Assembly: GCA_948474755.1 (NCBI GenBank)
Contig: CAOLHI010000962.1
Coordinates: 310,001-374,000 of the forward strand
Reading direction: 5' to 3'
Length of the DNA: 64,000 bases
Source: Ctenosaura bakeri
Taxonomy: Eukaryota; Chordata; Lepidosauria; Squamata; Iguanidae
A model generated the notes under the pieces. The model made no database searches. It was not told where the DNA came from and saw nothing but the letters and a program-made list of their open reading frames with translations. Below are positions 34,260 through 46,900 of the stretch, piece after piece; the first letter of the stretch is position 1; every line of letters starts with the position of its first letter. The position numbers were made by a program, and so were the translations under genes.

Positions 34260-37200
34260 ATAACTATAATATATGCATATGCGTGTATATGTATTTGTAT
34301 TTCTCTTATATATATGTTCTTTACAAATGCTATTTCATATGTATTGTGCCTTCCTTGTTTTGTTTTGTTCTGTTTTGTATTGTGTTGTTTTGCAGCCCCT
34401 GAAGCAGACACAAAAGCATTTTGGCTGAAACATGCTGTTAGTCTGCAAAATAAATCCTTCATTTACAGATCCTAAGACACTCTCTCTCTCATATTCTCTC
34501 TCTCTCTCTCTCCCTTTTTTTTGCATCAGATTCACTGGATGTTTCCTGTCCTTCTACCAATAAGTAACAATAAGAAACAAAACAGAATAAAACAAAGTGA
34601 AATAAAAATAACAGGAAATTTTTGGTGTCAGTCAATAGCAAATAGCACTCAGAAATCTTCCTTTGGCATTTAACTAAAACATATGTAATAATCTGTGTCT
34701 TTCATCATCTGTAAAAATTCTATAAAATTATCCATCCAGAAATTTCCCCAAAAGCTTTCTAGTTCTCCCTACAAGGACAAATTTGATCATTATGAGAAGT
34801 ACCCTCAAACAGTCACCCAATGAAATGGAAGGGAAACAGTTAAATCAAGCCATAGAAAAGGCCAATTGATACTTTGAATTTGCAGAATTATTAAAATAAT
34901 TGTCATGACACTTAACAAAGTTTCTAAAAAGTAAGCCATGACGATGATGATTTATTCACACGCATCTTCTCCATTTCTCAGAACTGGGACTCAAGGTGGC
35001 TCTTAAAACTTAGAACAAATAGCAATAAAAATAGACACAGAAACGTAAGTTGAACATGCAGTTGAAATGTGACTGAACCTTCTATAGAATTAAAAATATT
35101 TTAAATAAATCCACTGTAAAAGTAAAAGAGAAAAATCAATTGAACTGCACACTATCAGTTCCCCAAAGCCTATTGGAATAGAAAATTTTCATCTGCCAAC
35201 AGAAGCACAGCAAGGAAGAATAAATCCAAAGCTCCCTAGGAAGACAATTCCAAAGATGAACTGGAGACCAAGTTTTCTGAGTAGCAGTATCCTTAAACTA
35301 AAGATTAAGAGTAGATTTTTCCAGATAATAAGATATTTTCTCCACCAGGAAGGCCTACCAGTTGTTGTTTATTGTTAAAAGCTTTTGCCCACATACTAAT
35401 ACAAGTATAAATAACCTGAGAAAATTTTAGCATAAATGGATTTAGCCCAGCTTTAAATGCTAGAGACCACCCAGTGCAGTCAATAGAAGAATTGGCATTC
35501 AGATGTAGAACAACTGATGGTATACTTGACACACCAAAAACGGAACTCAAATATGGAAGAATAGAATATATGTTCCGTAACAGGGGCAAAATGTGCAGTA
35601 GAATGGAATATTATATAAAAATAGGTGGAAGACTTTTGTGTTAAATGTCTGGAAAACAGCAGAATTGTTTTTCAATAGGAAAAAATATAGCCTTAGTGTT
35701 GTTTGACACAGACTGAATGGAAGAAGATTTGTGAGCTGCCCCTGAAGAGAATAGAAAACAATAGCTAGATATTTAAGCCAACTCTAGTCCCATCTAGACA
35801 GACTGGAAAAAGTAAAAAGTCTCTTGGTTATTTTTTTCTGTCTGTGTGTGTGTGTGTGTGTTTTTTTGTTTTTTTTTTGAGATCTACATGACATTTCCCG
35901 CATTCTAAAGAATTGCCAGGGGACTCCTAGCATTTGCAAGGACTTTTCATTCCCACTTCTCCAGGTCAGTTTAACGTAAACCACTATTTCCTGAAATGAA
36001 ATGTACACCATCTATGGCAGTGCACTTCTGTTATCCCCAAGTTAGCTAAAACAGCTACCACCAAGAAACACAGCAACTGCTCCCAAGACAGCAGATTCAG
36101 CAGAGATCAATGGAGGGAAAAGGGAATGTTAGCAATAATAAGAAAATGAAACTAATGCTTACCTAGTGTAATGTTGCCAAAGCACTTCAACACTTTGACT
36201 ACAACTACTGAATAATAATTAAAAAGGCCTCAGTGAAAATTGGTGAGAGGTGGTTCTGAAATGTTTTCTGAGTCTGGATGCAGCAGGTGATCAGTGGGAG
36301 AGGGAGGAGAAGGAACACAAAGGGAAGCGGAGTGAGAAAAACCTGCAACACTTCTAGAAAGAGTTCAGGTGAAAAACTGTAACTATACTAGTAAGATTAA
36401 AAACAAAAACAAAACCAGAAAGTCTTGATACTTCCAGGGATGTTTTTCCTGTCTGGATAAGTCCTGAATTGCTCAATATACTATCTTTTCCGTAACCCAT
36501 TTACTTAAGGATGCACATCATGGAGCAGTGCTGGAATCTTTCTTGTATGCAGTGTTCACAAAACAGTCTCACTAATAGTGGATTCAGATGGTTAAGACTA
36601 GACTAGAGACATTGAGAATTAAGAGGGAAGCATCATAGTGTTTGGGTAAACCCCCAGAAATGAGAAAGTGCAAGACCCAACAAGACCTAATTAAAAAACA
36701 AAACAAAACACCTTGCATGCAAAGGATCAGTCCCTGAAGGCCTGGATGTGCTGATTCAGAGGAGGCAATGATTTTCTTATCTTTGGAGATGAGAAAGAAA
36801 ATCTTGAGAGAAATCTTCCAAATTTTTTTATCTGAAATCAGCCAATCTGATGGATTTAACACACATAAAAGGAATGTTAATTTTGACAGTTCAAATTAGT
36901 CCTGTTTCCATACTCATAAATTACCATGGTTTCTGCTGCAATAACAGACTGTGATCATACAAAGAAGACATTATTGGTTCTGCTGTGAGAGGTCCATCTG
37001 CCCTTAAAATGTTGGGTCCCACCAAAGTCCCTGGTATGAATAATAGTTGGTTCTGAGCCTAGGACTTGATCTTAATGCACCTATAGCTTTGAGTCTGGGT
37101 GAATCAAATTGCTTGAATTCACCTGAAAATAAAATAAAGATAGGGATAGTATAGTGGTGATTGTGACTTACACTTGACCCTGATCAAATGCTAACATATG

Positions 37201-37600
37201 TAAACACGAGCAGATGCTGACAAGGTGGAATTAGTGCTGGCATTAAGAAAAAAGGGCCCATGCAAAATTGATAGAGCTCAGCAGAAATCATGAAACTATG
37301 AAAAGAGATGAGTGGGCCAAGAGATGTATAGTCAGATAATGGAGATGGTTATAGCTTTTTTACTTCATGTTTTGGAGTTTCTTCTGTTTTCTTCAGGCAG
37401 TGATGTCTGCCTAATTGACTAGACACCAGCAATACAGCAGGTATTCCCCAAACTGCAGTACAAATGAGATCATGACTCCAAGGGAGACAAAATTTTGCCC
37501 TACCAAAGAAGAAAGGGTTTTTTTAAAAAATGAGGAAACAAAGGGGAAATTAAGCAAAAGAGGAAAGGCAAGAAGAAAATGAGCAAAGACTCTCAACCAA
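34260..37600. other. Non-coding with simple repeats
   Basis: Contains TC repeats (34482-34512), a GT run (35843-35862) next to T runs, and unique AT-rich DNA. No exon identified. Confidence 0.5.
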
Positions 37601-37602
37601 GA

Positions 37603-37802
37603 ACCTTTCTGCCCTACACTGTTATAGTGCTATAATTCCACTTTCAATATCCTGCGGAATTCTGGGGTTTGTAGTTTACAGAGGCCAAAGAGCTTTCTGG
37701 CTGAGAATTCGAAATGTCCCTACCTAAACTACAAACCCCAGAATTCTATAGGGTGTTGAAACTGGAATAATAGCACTATAACAGCATAGTGCAGAAAGGC
37801 CC
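37603..37802. repeat. Palindromic MITE, family A
   Basis: Arms cactgttatagtgctataat and gaataatagcactataacag; central gaattctggggtttgtagtt pairs with aactacaaaccccagaattc. The right end is gtgcagaaaggcc. Confidence 0.85.
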
Positions 37803-38760
37803 CAAGACTTTTCAGGTTCAAGAAAGGAATCCCAGATTCTAGCACAGATTTCCCTATATCACTGTCAGAACCATTTTCAAAAAGGTAAACACCAAAGTCC
37901 AGCCTTTATCTTATCTAACATCTTAGGACTGGGCATGTCCTTTTTTGAAGGTGTCAAATTAGGCTGAAGAGAGAGACATCTTCATTGGTAACTTTAACCT
38001 CCTGCTGTGGCTGGAGCTTTGCATGGGAAAGAATTACATTGCATGAGAACTGGTGTGCCTTTGAAATACATTTTAGAACAGCTTTATGAGGTTGTTTTTA
38101 CTCAATAAAGCTGCACCTTTTCTGTTTTGTGATGTGGATTTGTTTAAACCCTGGCAAACCCACACATGGACTGGTGCCAGTGCTGACACTTGCAAAGCTC
38201 GATGAGAATTAACCACCCCCAGCAGCCTCAAGAACCATGGATTATTATCAGATCAAAATACAAACTGGAGGAGTAACTTGCATTAGCTCTTTGCAGCTTA
38301 CAAAGGAGGACTGGAAGCACTCAACTCAGGGAGTAAGGCTACACAGGAGCATTTTTCCACTAGAAATATTTCTGTTGATGAATCTTACTCTGTTGATGGT
38401 TCACAAATTGTTGTTGTTGCTCTGCATTCTGCATTACATTCTCTTCTTGTATTGAAATCTATTGCCAGTTAGGCCTTGCATCTGATCTTTTCATATTAAC
38501 TTTTGTGCAGATGTTTTACAGTTATGTGTTATACTTACACTATCTTCAGTTATTGATAATTTCATCTTTCTTTGAGAGGAAATGCCTCTACCTCTGGTAC
38601 TGTTAAAGGACTTCCACCAAATTCAAATATGGTCCTGATAGTTCTGAAGACTGCAGTCTGGTGCGGAAGGTTGAATTTTCCCATCCATGCTTAGCTTGTG
38701 GCCCATTAATTAACAGCTTGCTTTTCCAAGTTGATACAATTTATATTCCAAAAAGCCTAT
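37803..38760. other. Non-coding, nothing recognised
   Basis: One AATAAA at about 38104 and short random frames. No named repeat or exon. Confidence 0.45.
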
Positions 38761-39324
38761 GGCCCTTTCTGCACACGGTTATTAAGGCGGGCCAATGCGT
38801 CTTGCCACGGAGGTCTTCTGCACCTTGGAGCAGACTAGGTTCGGTTTATTTACATTCATTCTGCACATAATTCTGACTAAATGCGGCCCCATGTGGTGGT
38901 AAAGCGCGCTATTTGAAAACTGGAAGAAATTGGTTTTCCAATTTTCCAGATCGATCTGATTCATACTTTCACAGTGGTGCAGACACATACATTTGCACCA
39001 ATGCAATCTGGTGGTCAGGGGATGGCTCATGGGAGGGGCCAGGGGGTAGTATGGACTTACGCACGTATGCACGTATGCAATGGCATACTAAACCATGTAA
39101 AAAAAAAGGGCCAATCACAGCTGACAGGGCAGGGTGAGGGGAGTAGCGGGAGTGGCCACGGCAGAGGCAGTGTGGATTCATGAACTTGCACTCCTCTGGA
39201 TCAGAATGGAACATACGCAGTAGCTGTGCAGAAGGAAATGAGGGAAAGTCCGCCTTGTTTCGAGCCCAGAAAATCTGGTAAGAAACACCACGAACCAATT
39301 CACCAGCCTCATGCGGAATGGGCC
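38761..39324. mobile_element. Longer non-autonomous element with MITE-like ends
   Basis: Starts ggccctttctgcac, ends catgcggaatgggcc. It is about 564 bp, more GC-rich than its surroundings, with CpG and a short tandem motif (acgtatgc, near 39064-39075). The termini match those of the family A MITEs and of the element at 45320. No protein is encoded that I recognise. The ends suggest mobilisation by the same transposase. Confidence 0.6.
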
Positions 39325-39356
39325 TAAATATTACATGGTAAAGTAAATTTAAATTT

Positions 39357-39558
39357 AAGCCAGCATGGTGTGGTGGTTTGAATGTTGGACTATTGTCCTA
39401 GAGACAAGAGTTTGATTCCCTGCTTAGTCATGGAAAACTAAGGGGTAATCTTCAGTATGTTACACACTCTCAGCCCCAGAAAACCACATGATAGGATTGC
39501 CTTAGAATTGCCTTAAGTTGGAAATTATATGAAGGCACCCAACAAAAACAATACATTT
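39357..39558 (+). mobile_element. tRNA-derived Sauria-type SINE, plus strand
   Basis: Head gccagcatggtgtggtggtt with a tRNA-like box A, gagtttgattcc as the box B region, middle ctcagccccagaaaaccaca, and a Bov-B-like tail (atgaaggcacccaacaaaaa). Confidence 0.8.
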
Positions 39559-42090
39559 AAACTTGTATTTCATTTGAGCCTACATGGGAAACATTTTGCA
39601 ACAAAAAGAGATGAACCTCCAGAGCCTTATCCTGCAAGGAAAAAGAACTCACCAACATCATTCCAAAATTTATGTACTTCCATCAGATGAATCTATCTAT
39701 TTTATAGATTTTAGTAATTAGCAAATCTATACATGGGGAAAAAACAACTAATTTCTCCTGGTCAAATTCATTTTAGGGGTTGAAAATTCTGAAAAGTGCA
39801 GATTCTGACATGCAAGTGCATTTATTTATTTACAACTGCTTTCAAGTGTACTTTCAGATTCACCAGGTTCCAATTTGCGAAGGCCTACACAAATGTGGAC
39901 CCAATAATTCTTTGTTACATCTCTAATAAAACACATTTTAGTCACAACTTTGGTCTATCTAGACCAGCATTGAATATTCTGACTACTCTGATTCATGGCC
40001 ATTCTCAAATTTATGTTGGACTCTTGTGCACAGCCTAATTCTAAGGTTAAATTCATGGTGAAAACTTGGTCTGCTATATAGTATTCACTACCATCCAGTC
40101 AATGCTATTGTATACATGCAACAAAAGGGGAAAATCCATTGAGAAAAGCTCTTATTTCACAAGCTGAAATACATTTGGAGAAGACAGTATGACAGAAGTA
40201 GGCAGGTCCCAGACTGGAGAAAAGTGCAATAAAAACAAACAAATAGGTCTGGTAAGATGCACAGTTCTGTTTCCATATCACTTGAAATTTAAAGAAACTG
40301 GCATAGCTTCTTAGACATGTGCTGTGACATCTGATTCTAAACATATTAGCCACAAGACAGAAAACCTGCAGGGAAGTAGAAAGTAGAGTACAGAATTGTG
40401 GTTTGGTACTCATCTATGACTCACAGAACCACTGGATGGGTTTGCCAACCTAAGTTTGGGGAGACATTTGAAGTTTTACAGCTGAGTTATAAAAGTTTTC
40501 TTCCTAGTTCTAGTTTTTAGGAGGAGTCATCTGAGGCCTAGATTATCTTTGTAACTCTTCAGCTCTGAGATTCTGTTATCATACTTTTGCCATTGCAAAG
40601 GTTTCCTATAGTCATTTCCTCTAGGTTTTTTTCTCTGCTTATTGATATAGAGATATCCAGTATAAAATCAGTTCTAGAGAAGGATTGCTGTGGCTTACAC
40701 ACTGATGAGTATTTGATCTCAGCCTCTGTTTCAAGATATGGGATGGGGTATTCACAACTGTGTTGTTGTACATCTCTGGATCAACATATTGGTACCTCAG
40801 ACATGGGCACAATGTAAGTTGAAATCTGAAGACATTTTTTAAAAGAAAAACCTACAAATGCCAATATTAACCATACTGCACTTGTTTTGTTTAGACATTA
40901 CAAAAAGGTACAAAGATTGAATGAAAATTCAAGTTAATTCGGTTTCCAATATAACAAAGTTTTTGCAGTCTCCTGCTGCAATTCTCAGTTTGGAATATCA
41001 GTGATAATAAATACAGCAATAATTAAACAATTTCATTTGAGCCTATGGCAGTAGATTTAAGCATCTCAGACAATATGATATATTTAACAGTCTTTTGGAA
41101 AGAACTCCACTGTGATGACTTAGTTAAATTAATAGAGATCTGTAATGTATGAAAAAGATTTTACTGAATTCATTTAAATTTAAATATATTCTTACTTACG
41201 TGTGTGTCTGTGTGCGCGCCTTAAATTATGAGCAACATGGGTTGGACTCAGATTTAGTTAGACTTAGACTAGACTTGCTAAACTGATGGAGCTTATCATG
41301 ACTAATGCAATTCCCATTGATTTTTATCGGGTCTACTCTTAATATGGATCCAAACCATGGCTTATGCTGTGAAGACCCAGGTAAATGTGCAGGAAGTTGC
41401 CTCCTTGGTAATCTTGATGTTCTCACAGAAAGGTAAAACATTGCACTAATGTTAATTAACAATAATTCATTGTTATTTTTAATCCATTGTATCAAAGATG
41501 AATTATGATGGAAGGAAAAGGTGATCTATCTGGTGTTTACTGGCAAGTTTAACAAATTTCTTGTATTATCTGCAGTCTGGGGTTGCGAATTCAACATTAT
41601 TTCTTTTGTTTTATTATTTTGAAGCTTTATGTGCCGCCTTTTCATCAACTGAAACTCAAGAAATAGGTAATAATATTATATTTACATGGTTTTTCTTTTA
41701 ATTGAAATTACACACACATTTCTATTAGTCCCAGAGTAACTGGAAGTTGGAGCTGACTATTCCTTCTGACAGAGAGGGAAGAAATGAGCTTCTAGCAGCT
41801 GCTCCCTCTCAAGCTGATGGATAAGCCAGCTGGTCTTTCCCTTGCCTTATATTCCTCCTGGCAGGTAAGGAGTTCTTCCCAGCAGCCCTTGATCCTGAGG
41901 CCAGTTTATGTTTCTCTTCCATCCTCTGCTCATAAGACAACTGGCATTTGGAGTCATGATGTAAATCTTCATCTTCATGTGCAAGAAAAATGGGGAAAAA
42001 ATCTTGGTATTGCAAGGTTGTAATAGTGGCTTATTTCATTTTTTTTCCAGAAAAAATTGCACATTTCATGTGTGGGTTTCTTTAGGGGAG
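39559..42090. other. Non-coding sequence upstream of CRLF2 exon 2
   Basis: No named repeat. A good donor (tcctggcag|gtaagg) at about 41865 follows a short hydrophobic-looking stretch, but the frame that would match the needed phase has a stop and no ATG, so it is not accepted as the signal-peptide exon. Confidence 0.4.
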
Positions 42091-42092
42091 GA

Positions 42093-42137
42093 AAAATGAC
42101 TTGAAGGCACACAGCAACAACAAAACAACAACAAAGA
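42093..42137 (+). repeat. Bov-B/SINE 3' tail fragment
   Basis: Only the tail remains: gacttgaaggcacacagcaa followed by caacaaaacaacaac. Confidence 0.6.
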
Positions 42138-42190
42138 TTAATAATATGCACAGTATTGGCAACTGTAATAATACCTGCCCTGTTGGCTAC

Positions 42191-42376
42191 TTAGAGCCTT
42201 TCAGCACCACACTGTTAATAGTGCTATTATTCCACTATCAACATCCTATAGAATCCTGGAATTTGCAGTTTAGCCTGAGAGTTCTTTGGCCTCAGTAACT
42301 ACAGTAAACCAGAATTCCACAGGATGTTGAAAGTGGAATAATAACACTATAACAGTGTAGTGCAAAAACGCCCTTA
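42191..42376. repeat. Palindromic MITE, family A, with TTA target duplication
   Basis: Element 42194-42373, flanked by TTA at 42191-42193 and 42374-42376. Arms tattattccactatcaacat and atgttgaaagtggaataata. The TWA duplication supports the PIF/Harbinger class. Confidence 0.85.
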
Positions 42377-42501
42377 GACTACCCAAATATTTATGTATTC
42401 TTCATTCACTGAATTGTGGAGTCATCTTATGGAAAGACCTCATCATTAACTTCCAAGAAAGCAGCCAATGCATAGTTTCTTGAGCAAGAGTTTAGAACAA
42501 A

Positions 42502-42745
42502 TTATTGTTGTGTACCTTCAAGGTGTTTCTGACTTATGGCAGCTCTAAGGTGAAGCTCTCATGGGGTTTTCTTGGCAAGATTTATCCAGAGAAAGTTTGC
42601 CCTTGCCTTCTTCTGAGGCTTAGTGTGACTTGCCCAAGGTTACTCCATGAATTTCCAAGGGGTTCTATGTCCCAATGGGGATTCAAACTCTGCTCTCCAT
42701 AGTTGTAGTGTGACACTCAGATCACTATACTGTGCTGGCTATCTT
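42502..42745 (-). mobile_element. tRNA-derived Sauria-type SINE, minus strand
   Basis: Plus-strand text runs tail to head: ttgttgtgtaccttcaaggt, cttatggcagctctaagg, gtgacttgcccaaggttact, then gattcaaactctgctctcca and actatactgtgctggct. Confidence 0.8.
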
Positions 42746-43383
42746 GCACAAATACACAAGAAGAAAAATAAAGCTGGCTTCTTGCTCTCAAGCCAGGATA
42801 ATGAATGATATTCACAGTGAAGTTTCATCATGCTGAGAAGGCCAGTTCAGAGAAAAATATTTGAAGTAGCAGGTTCTTGCACAGGCGGAACAAACATTTA
42901 GAAGCCCCTTCTAACTTGGGCCTCCTTACTCCATATTTAAAGAATATGAAAAGGAGACTATGGGTCTGCACAGATTATCCCTGAGCACGGTCAGAACCAT
43001 GCACTGCTTCCTACTTCCCTCTTCCAATACTTATCCACTGAATGTTTATGAGGACTTTTCCACATGTAGTAATTTACATGAGGTAAGCTCTTACATTTCA
43101 GGAACGACCCTGGGACTTTCTCTCATCAAAGCCCATTGAATTCAGCAAGGCAGGGATGGCAATGTGCAGTTCCACAGTTGGATGGGAGTGGCCTGTCAAT
43201 ATTCACTGAATATATAGAGGATTCATGTCCTACTGTTGATAAGTTAGCAATTGATGCCAGCAGCAGAATCTCTGAATTAACACCACTGGAAAACAAACAT
43301 TAGTTTCAATCCAAAGATATTGATTAAAGGAACTTGGTAGAAGTAGTATTTCACATCCCAGTATCTTTCTCTACTAAACCATG

Positions 43384-43545
43384 CTGTTGTTTTGGTGGTG
43401 GTGTGCCTTCAAGTTGTTTCCGACTTATGGTTACCCTAAGCAAACTTGTCACAGGGTTTTTTAGGGATGAGAGTGTTGACACACCTAAGATCATCCAGTG
43501 TGTATCCTACACTCAAACTAGTACACCATCCTGGCTCTCATAGTA
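43384..43545 (-). mobile_element. tRNA-derived Sauria-type SINE, minus strand, with internal loss
   Basis: Tail gtgtgccttcaagttgtttc and cttatggttaccctaag, head actagtacaccatcctggc; the middle is shorter than in the other copies. Confidence 0.7.
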
Positions 43546-43806
43546 ACCCATTTCGTCCTCAAAACCTCTCAGAGTGCTGGAAGCGGGGGGTTTCTGAATA
43601 ATGTGGGGTGAGAATAGAAATGGTGATTCTCCTGCTGTTGAATTCTAATGCCTGTTAGCCCTAGTGAGCATGGACAATAGTTGGGGTGATGGATATTGCA
43701 TTTCAACATCTGGAGAGTCACTCTTGTTTAAAGATCTACATGTGATCATAAGGGTCATCCTTTAATTTCCAGATGCAACATTTTCCTTTTCTTCACTCGC
43801 ATTTAG

Positions 43807-43927
43807 GTTTGCCATCTCATCATCCTTGTTTGAATTACAAAATTGTACATTTCCAGAATGAGCTGACAGAGGTCAGGTGGGATGGCAGAAATCTTTCTCA
43901 TGACAAGAACATGACAATGTTTTATAA
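43807..43927 (+). CDS. CRLF2: CRLF2 exon 2 (start of ectodomain D1)
   Basis: Acceptor cgcatttag, donor TATAA|gtaagt. It encodes CLNYKIVHFQNELTEVRWDG followed by RNLSHDKNMTMFYK, the first strands of D1, with two N-glycosylation sequons (NLS, NMT). Human D1 has the comparable pattern of a V-W core and a FHYR end. It begins in phase 1, so it needs one base from an upstream signal-peptide exon. Confidence 0.88.
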
Positions 43928-46900
43928 GTAAGTACTACTCAGGTTCTAAGGCTGAATACTGGCAATTCCTTCGCATGGGCAGGAATCAGTTCTCCAGCTA
44001 AAAGTGTCCTCCCTCTTTCTTCTTGTTTTCTTTCATTTTGAAGAAAACAAAGACATGTGCTAGAGACAGGAGCTGTGCCATGCCTTGCCTTTAAGCTTTG
44101 GCTACCCCTGTTAGATCTTAATCTCTTTCCCCCTTCACAGAAAGAACTATGGGATTCTTCTCACCTTTCTTAGCAACCAACTTTCAGATTTCCCCTTCAA
44201 TAGCCTGCTACCATTGGGACCATTCCTCACGTCCTCATTTGTACCAATTAGAACCACATGCAGAATTAGGAAAGTTACTTTTTTTAAATCATTCCCCTTA
44301 TTCCTTGCAGTACTTGAAAAATGACTGCTGCTTTTATTGCTGAACATATTATGTATTTCTTTTATTTCCCATTGATTTTTTTCATTACTTTCTGTTACTA
44401 GAGGGAGCGCTGAAAGAAAATGCCATAACATTTTGAGAAAACATCCATTCCAAATACTTCTAAAAATGCCCCTGAAAGGTAATGTTTCAGAATAGCCAGG
44501 AATTGTCCATTGTTAAACCTTCAACATTTCACAGATGAAAACCGGGATGTGTGTGGCCAAGCAGCATCAGAGTGCAGTCAAGATGGCAACCGTTATTAAT
44601 GAGGAAGAACATGCCATCTAGGAGAGCCTGCAGCAGTTTGTTTTTCCTTGAGCCTACTGGGAAGGGCAAGGTTCCACCCTTTTCTCCCCTCTCCCCCATG
44701 CTGAGTAAACAGAGTGCAAACGGCTTTTGCACTTTGAACTCCATTTGCAGCAATTGAAGTAAGCTAAAGACAAAAGAGGTTCAGTGGCAAGGGGAGAGAG
44801 AACCTGGGACATTTTCAAAGCAGCTGAAAAATGGAATGAAAGAGTATTCATGGGAGCTGTTCCTGACAAATCAGGCCACTTGAAGGTATAGGTTAGGGGA
44901 CTCCATAGTCACTAGGAGACCTTGGAGGGCTGCACCTCTCATCATAACCCCACTCCAAAATAAAATAAAATAAAATAAAATATCCATTTCCCCAAAATTC
45001 TCTCGAGCAGGTCTGGGGACTATTTGTCATGTTTTGGTCCTCTCTAGAGCATTTCAAATGCAGAAGTCCTTTTTAAAACAGGAAGAGATGAGAAGTCACA
45101 TCCTGTTTACTTCCTCTTTTAAAGGAAGTCCTAATAGGTCTAAACAGGCAGTAGGCATAGATTATAGAAATCAAAGAATACATAGTTTCACTGCCTTTAT
45201 AGCATACTACAATCTACTCCTATTGCTTATTAACCTAAAAGTTCCTACCTCACAAAATTCTTTACTCTCTTTCTCATTTTGACTCTTCTTCTCACTCAGC
45301 TGTCTCAGCTCTCTCTCTTGCCCTTTCTGCACAAGGCGAGTGAATCGGTTAGTTACCGGTTCTTCTCTCTTCAAAGCAACGTGGACTTTCTCTTAAGCCC
45401 TTCTGCAGGGCTCCTCTGTTGCAGGGCGAATTGGAGCAGTGTGAGGTCCATAGATCCACACTGCTGAGGCTGAAAATGGCAGCTTCCTGTTCTTCATGGG
45501 TCCGGACCAACCGCTGACGCTGACCACACCCACAGCCTGCCCTCCGCAGATCACAGGCTCGCATTGTGCGAGCCTGCGTATCTGCACAAGTGATCAGGAA
45601 TGAAATGGCGTGCTCCAGAAGATTGAAAGACCGGATTTTTCCAGTCTTCACTTAGCGCACTGGAGAACCACTCGGGGGCGTTTTGGATCGGACTAAGGTG
45701 TGTAACTAAGGTAAATAGTCTGAACCTAGTTCGATCCAAGGTGCGGACGACCTCTGTGACAGGATGTCTTGGCCCGTTTTAACTTCCTCGTGCGGAAAGG
45801 GCCTCTATCTCTTTGTTTGTCTTAGCTGTCTCACACTTCACCATTCTGAATTGTTCATCTTCTCTGTCCTTCCCTTAGTACAACACAAATCCATTTTCTC
45901 TGTCACTCTCTCCAGACCTTTTTGGAGTCCATGTGCCTACCTACTGTATATTAATAGCTTACTTACTGTGATTTCTGATTTCCTTTCCATAATATTCAAA
46001 CCATTGTTGTTTTTTCCAATGCAAGTTCCACCCCTCACAAAAAAAAAAAAAAAATCTATGTGAGAAAAACAACCAGGTATCTTAAAAACAGTTAGGGGAG
46101 CACCTTTGCAACATTAAGAACATTGGGCTTTACCAATGGATATTGACACTCCCTAGCTTCTATCCCAGTGTGCTGACACACATTGATCCTGTTATGCATC
46201 AGATACCATTGTGCTTTTGTTGTGAAGCACAGCAATCACTTTGCTGGCTCCCCTTCATAGTAACATAACAGCAGAATACTATGAAACTGTGAAACTTCTG
46301 AATTCTATTTCCCACAGATATAAGTCCCCTTCCAAGAATGTGAGTCTGCAAGTGAACTTCAACCTGTGGGCCTTTCTGCACTACACTGTTACAGTGTATT
46401 AATCTACTTTCAACATTCTGTAGAATTCTGGGTTTGCAGTTTACTGAGGCCAAAGAGCTGAGAATTCTAAATGCCCCTCCCTAAACTGCAAACCCCAGGA
46501 TTCCATAAGTGGTTGAAAGTGGAAGAATAGCACTATAACAGTTTAGTGTGGAAAGGTCGTCAGATTCTCCCCTGCCAGTGCATTAAATAAACATTTGGAG
46601 TTTTTAGAGACAACCTACCTGTGTATTTTTGCAGATTATCCACACATTCAGGCAATGTTTCTAATAGAAGATTACCCATAGCCTTCTATTCAGATACTCA
46701 TCTATCACCAGTAAACTATATTAAAAACTATTTTATTGAAAACTTTTTTAGAACACTTTTTTACCACTAGGTTCTACTTTGCAGTGCACAATTACTACAC
46801 GATTACAGCCTTTCTGATTATGCATGTGTATTTGGGTGTTCTTTATATTTTATACCGGCTGAAGAATGCCTTGAAATACTTATAGTATGAAATGCATTGG

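Noticed and set aside
38360..38455. Signal peptide-like run ending LLLLLCILHYILFLY
   Set aside because: The frame stops right after the hydrophobic run and there is no donor in the needed phase.
41817..41866. Signal-peptide exon of CRLF2
   Set aside because: The donor is good, but the ATG frame ends in phase 0 and is not hydrophobic; the hydrophobic phase-1 frame has no ATG and a stop in front. Exon 2 needs phase 1.
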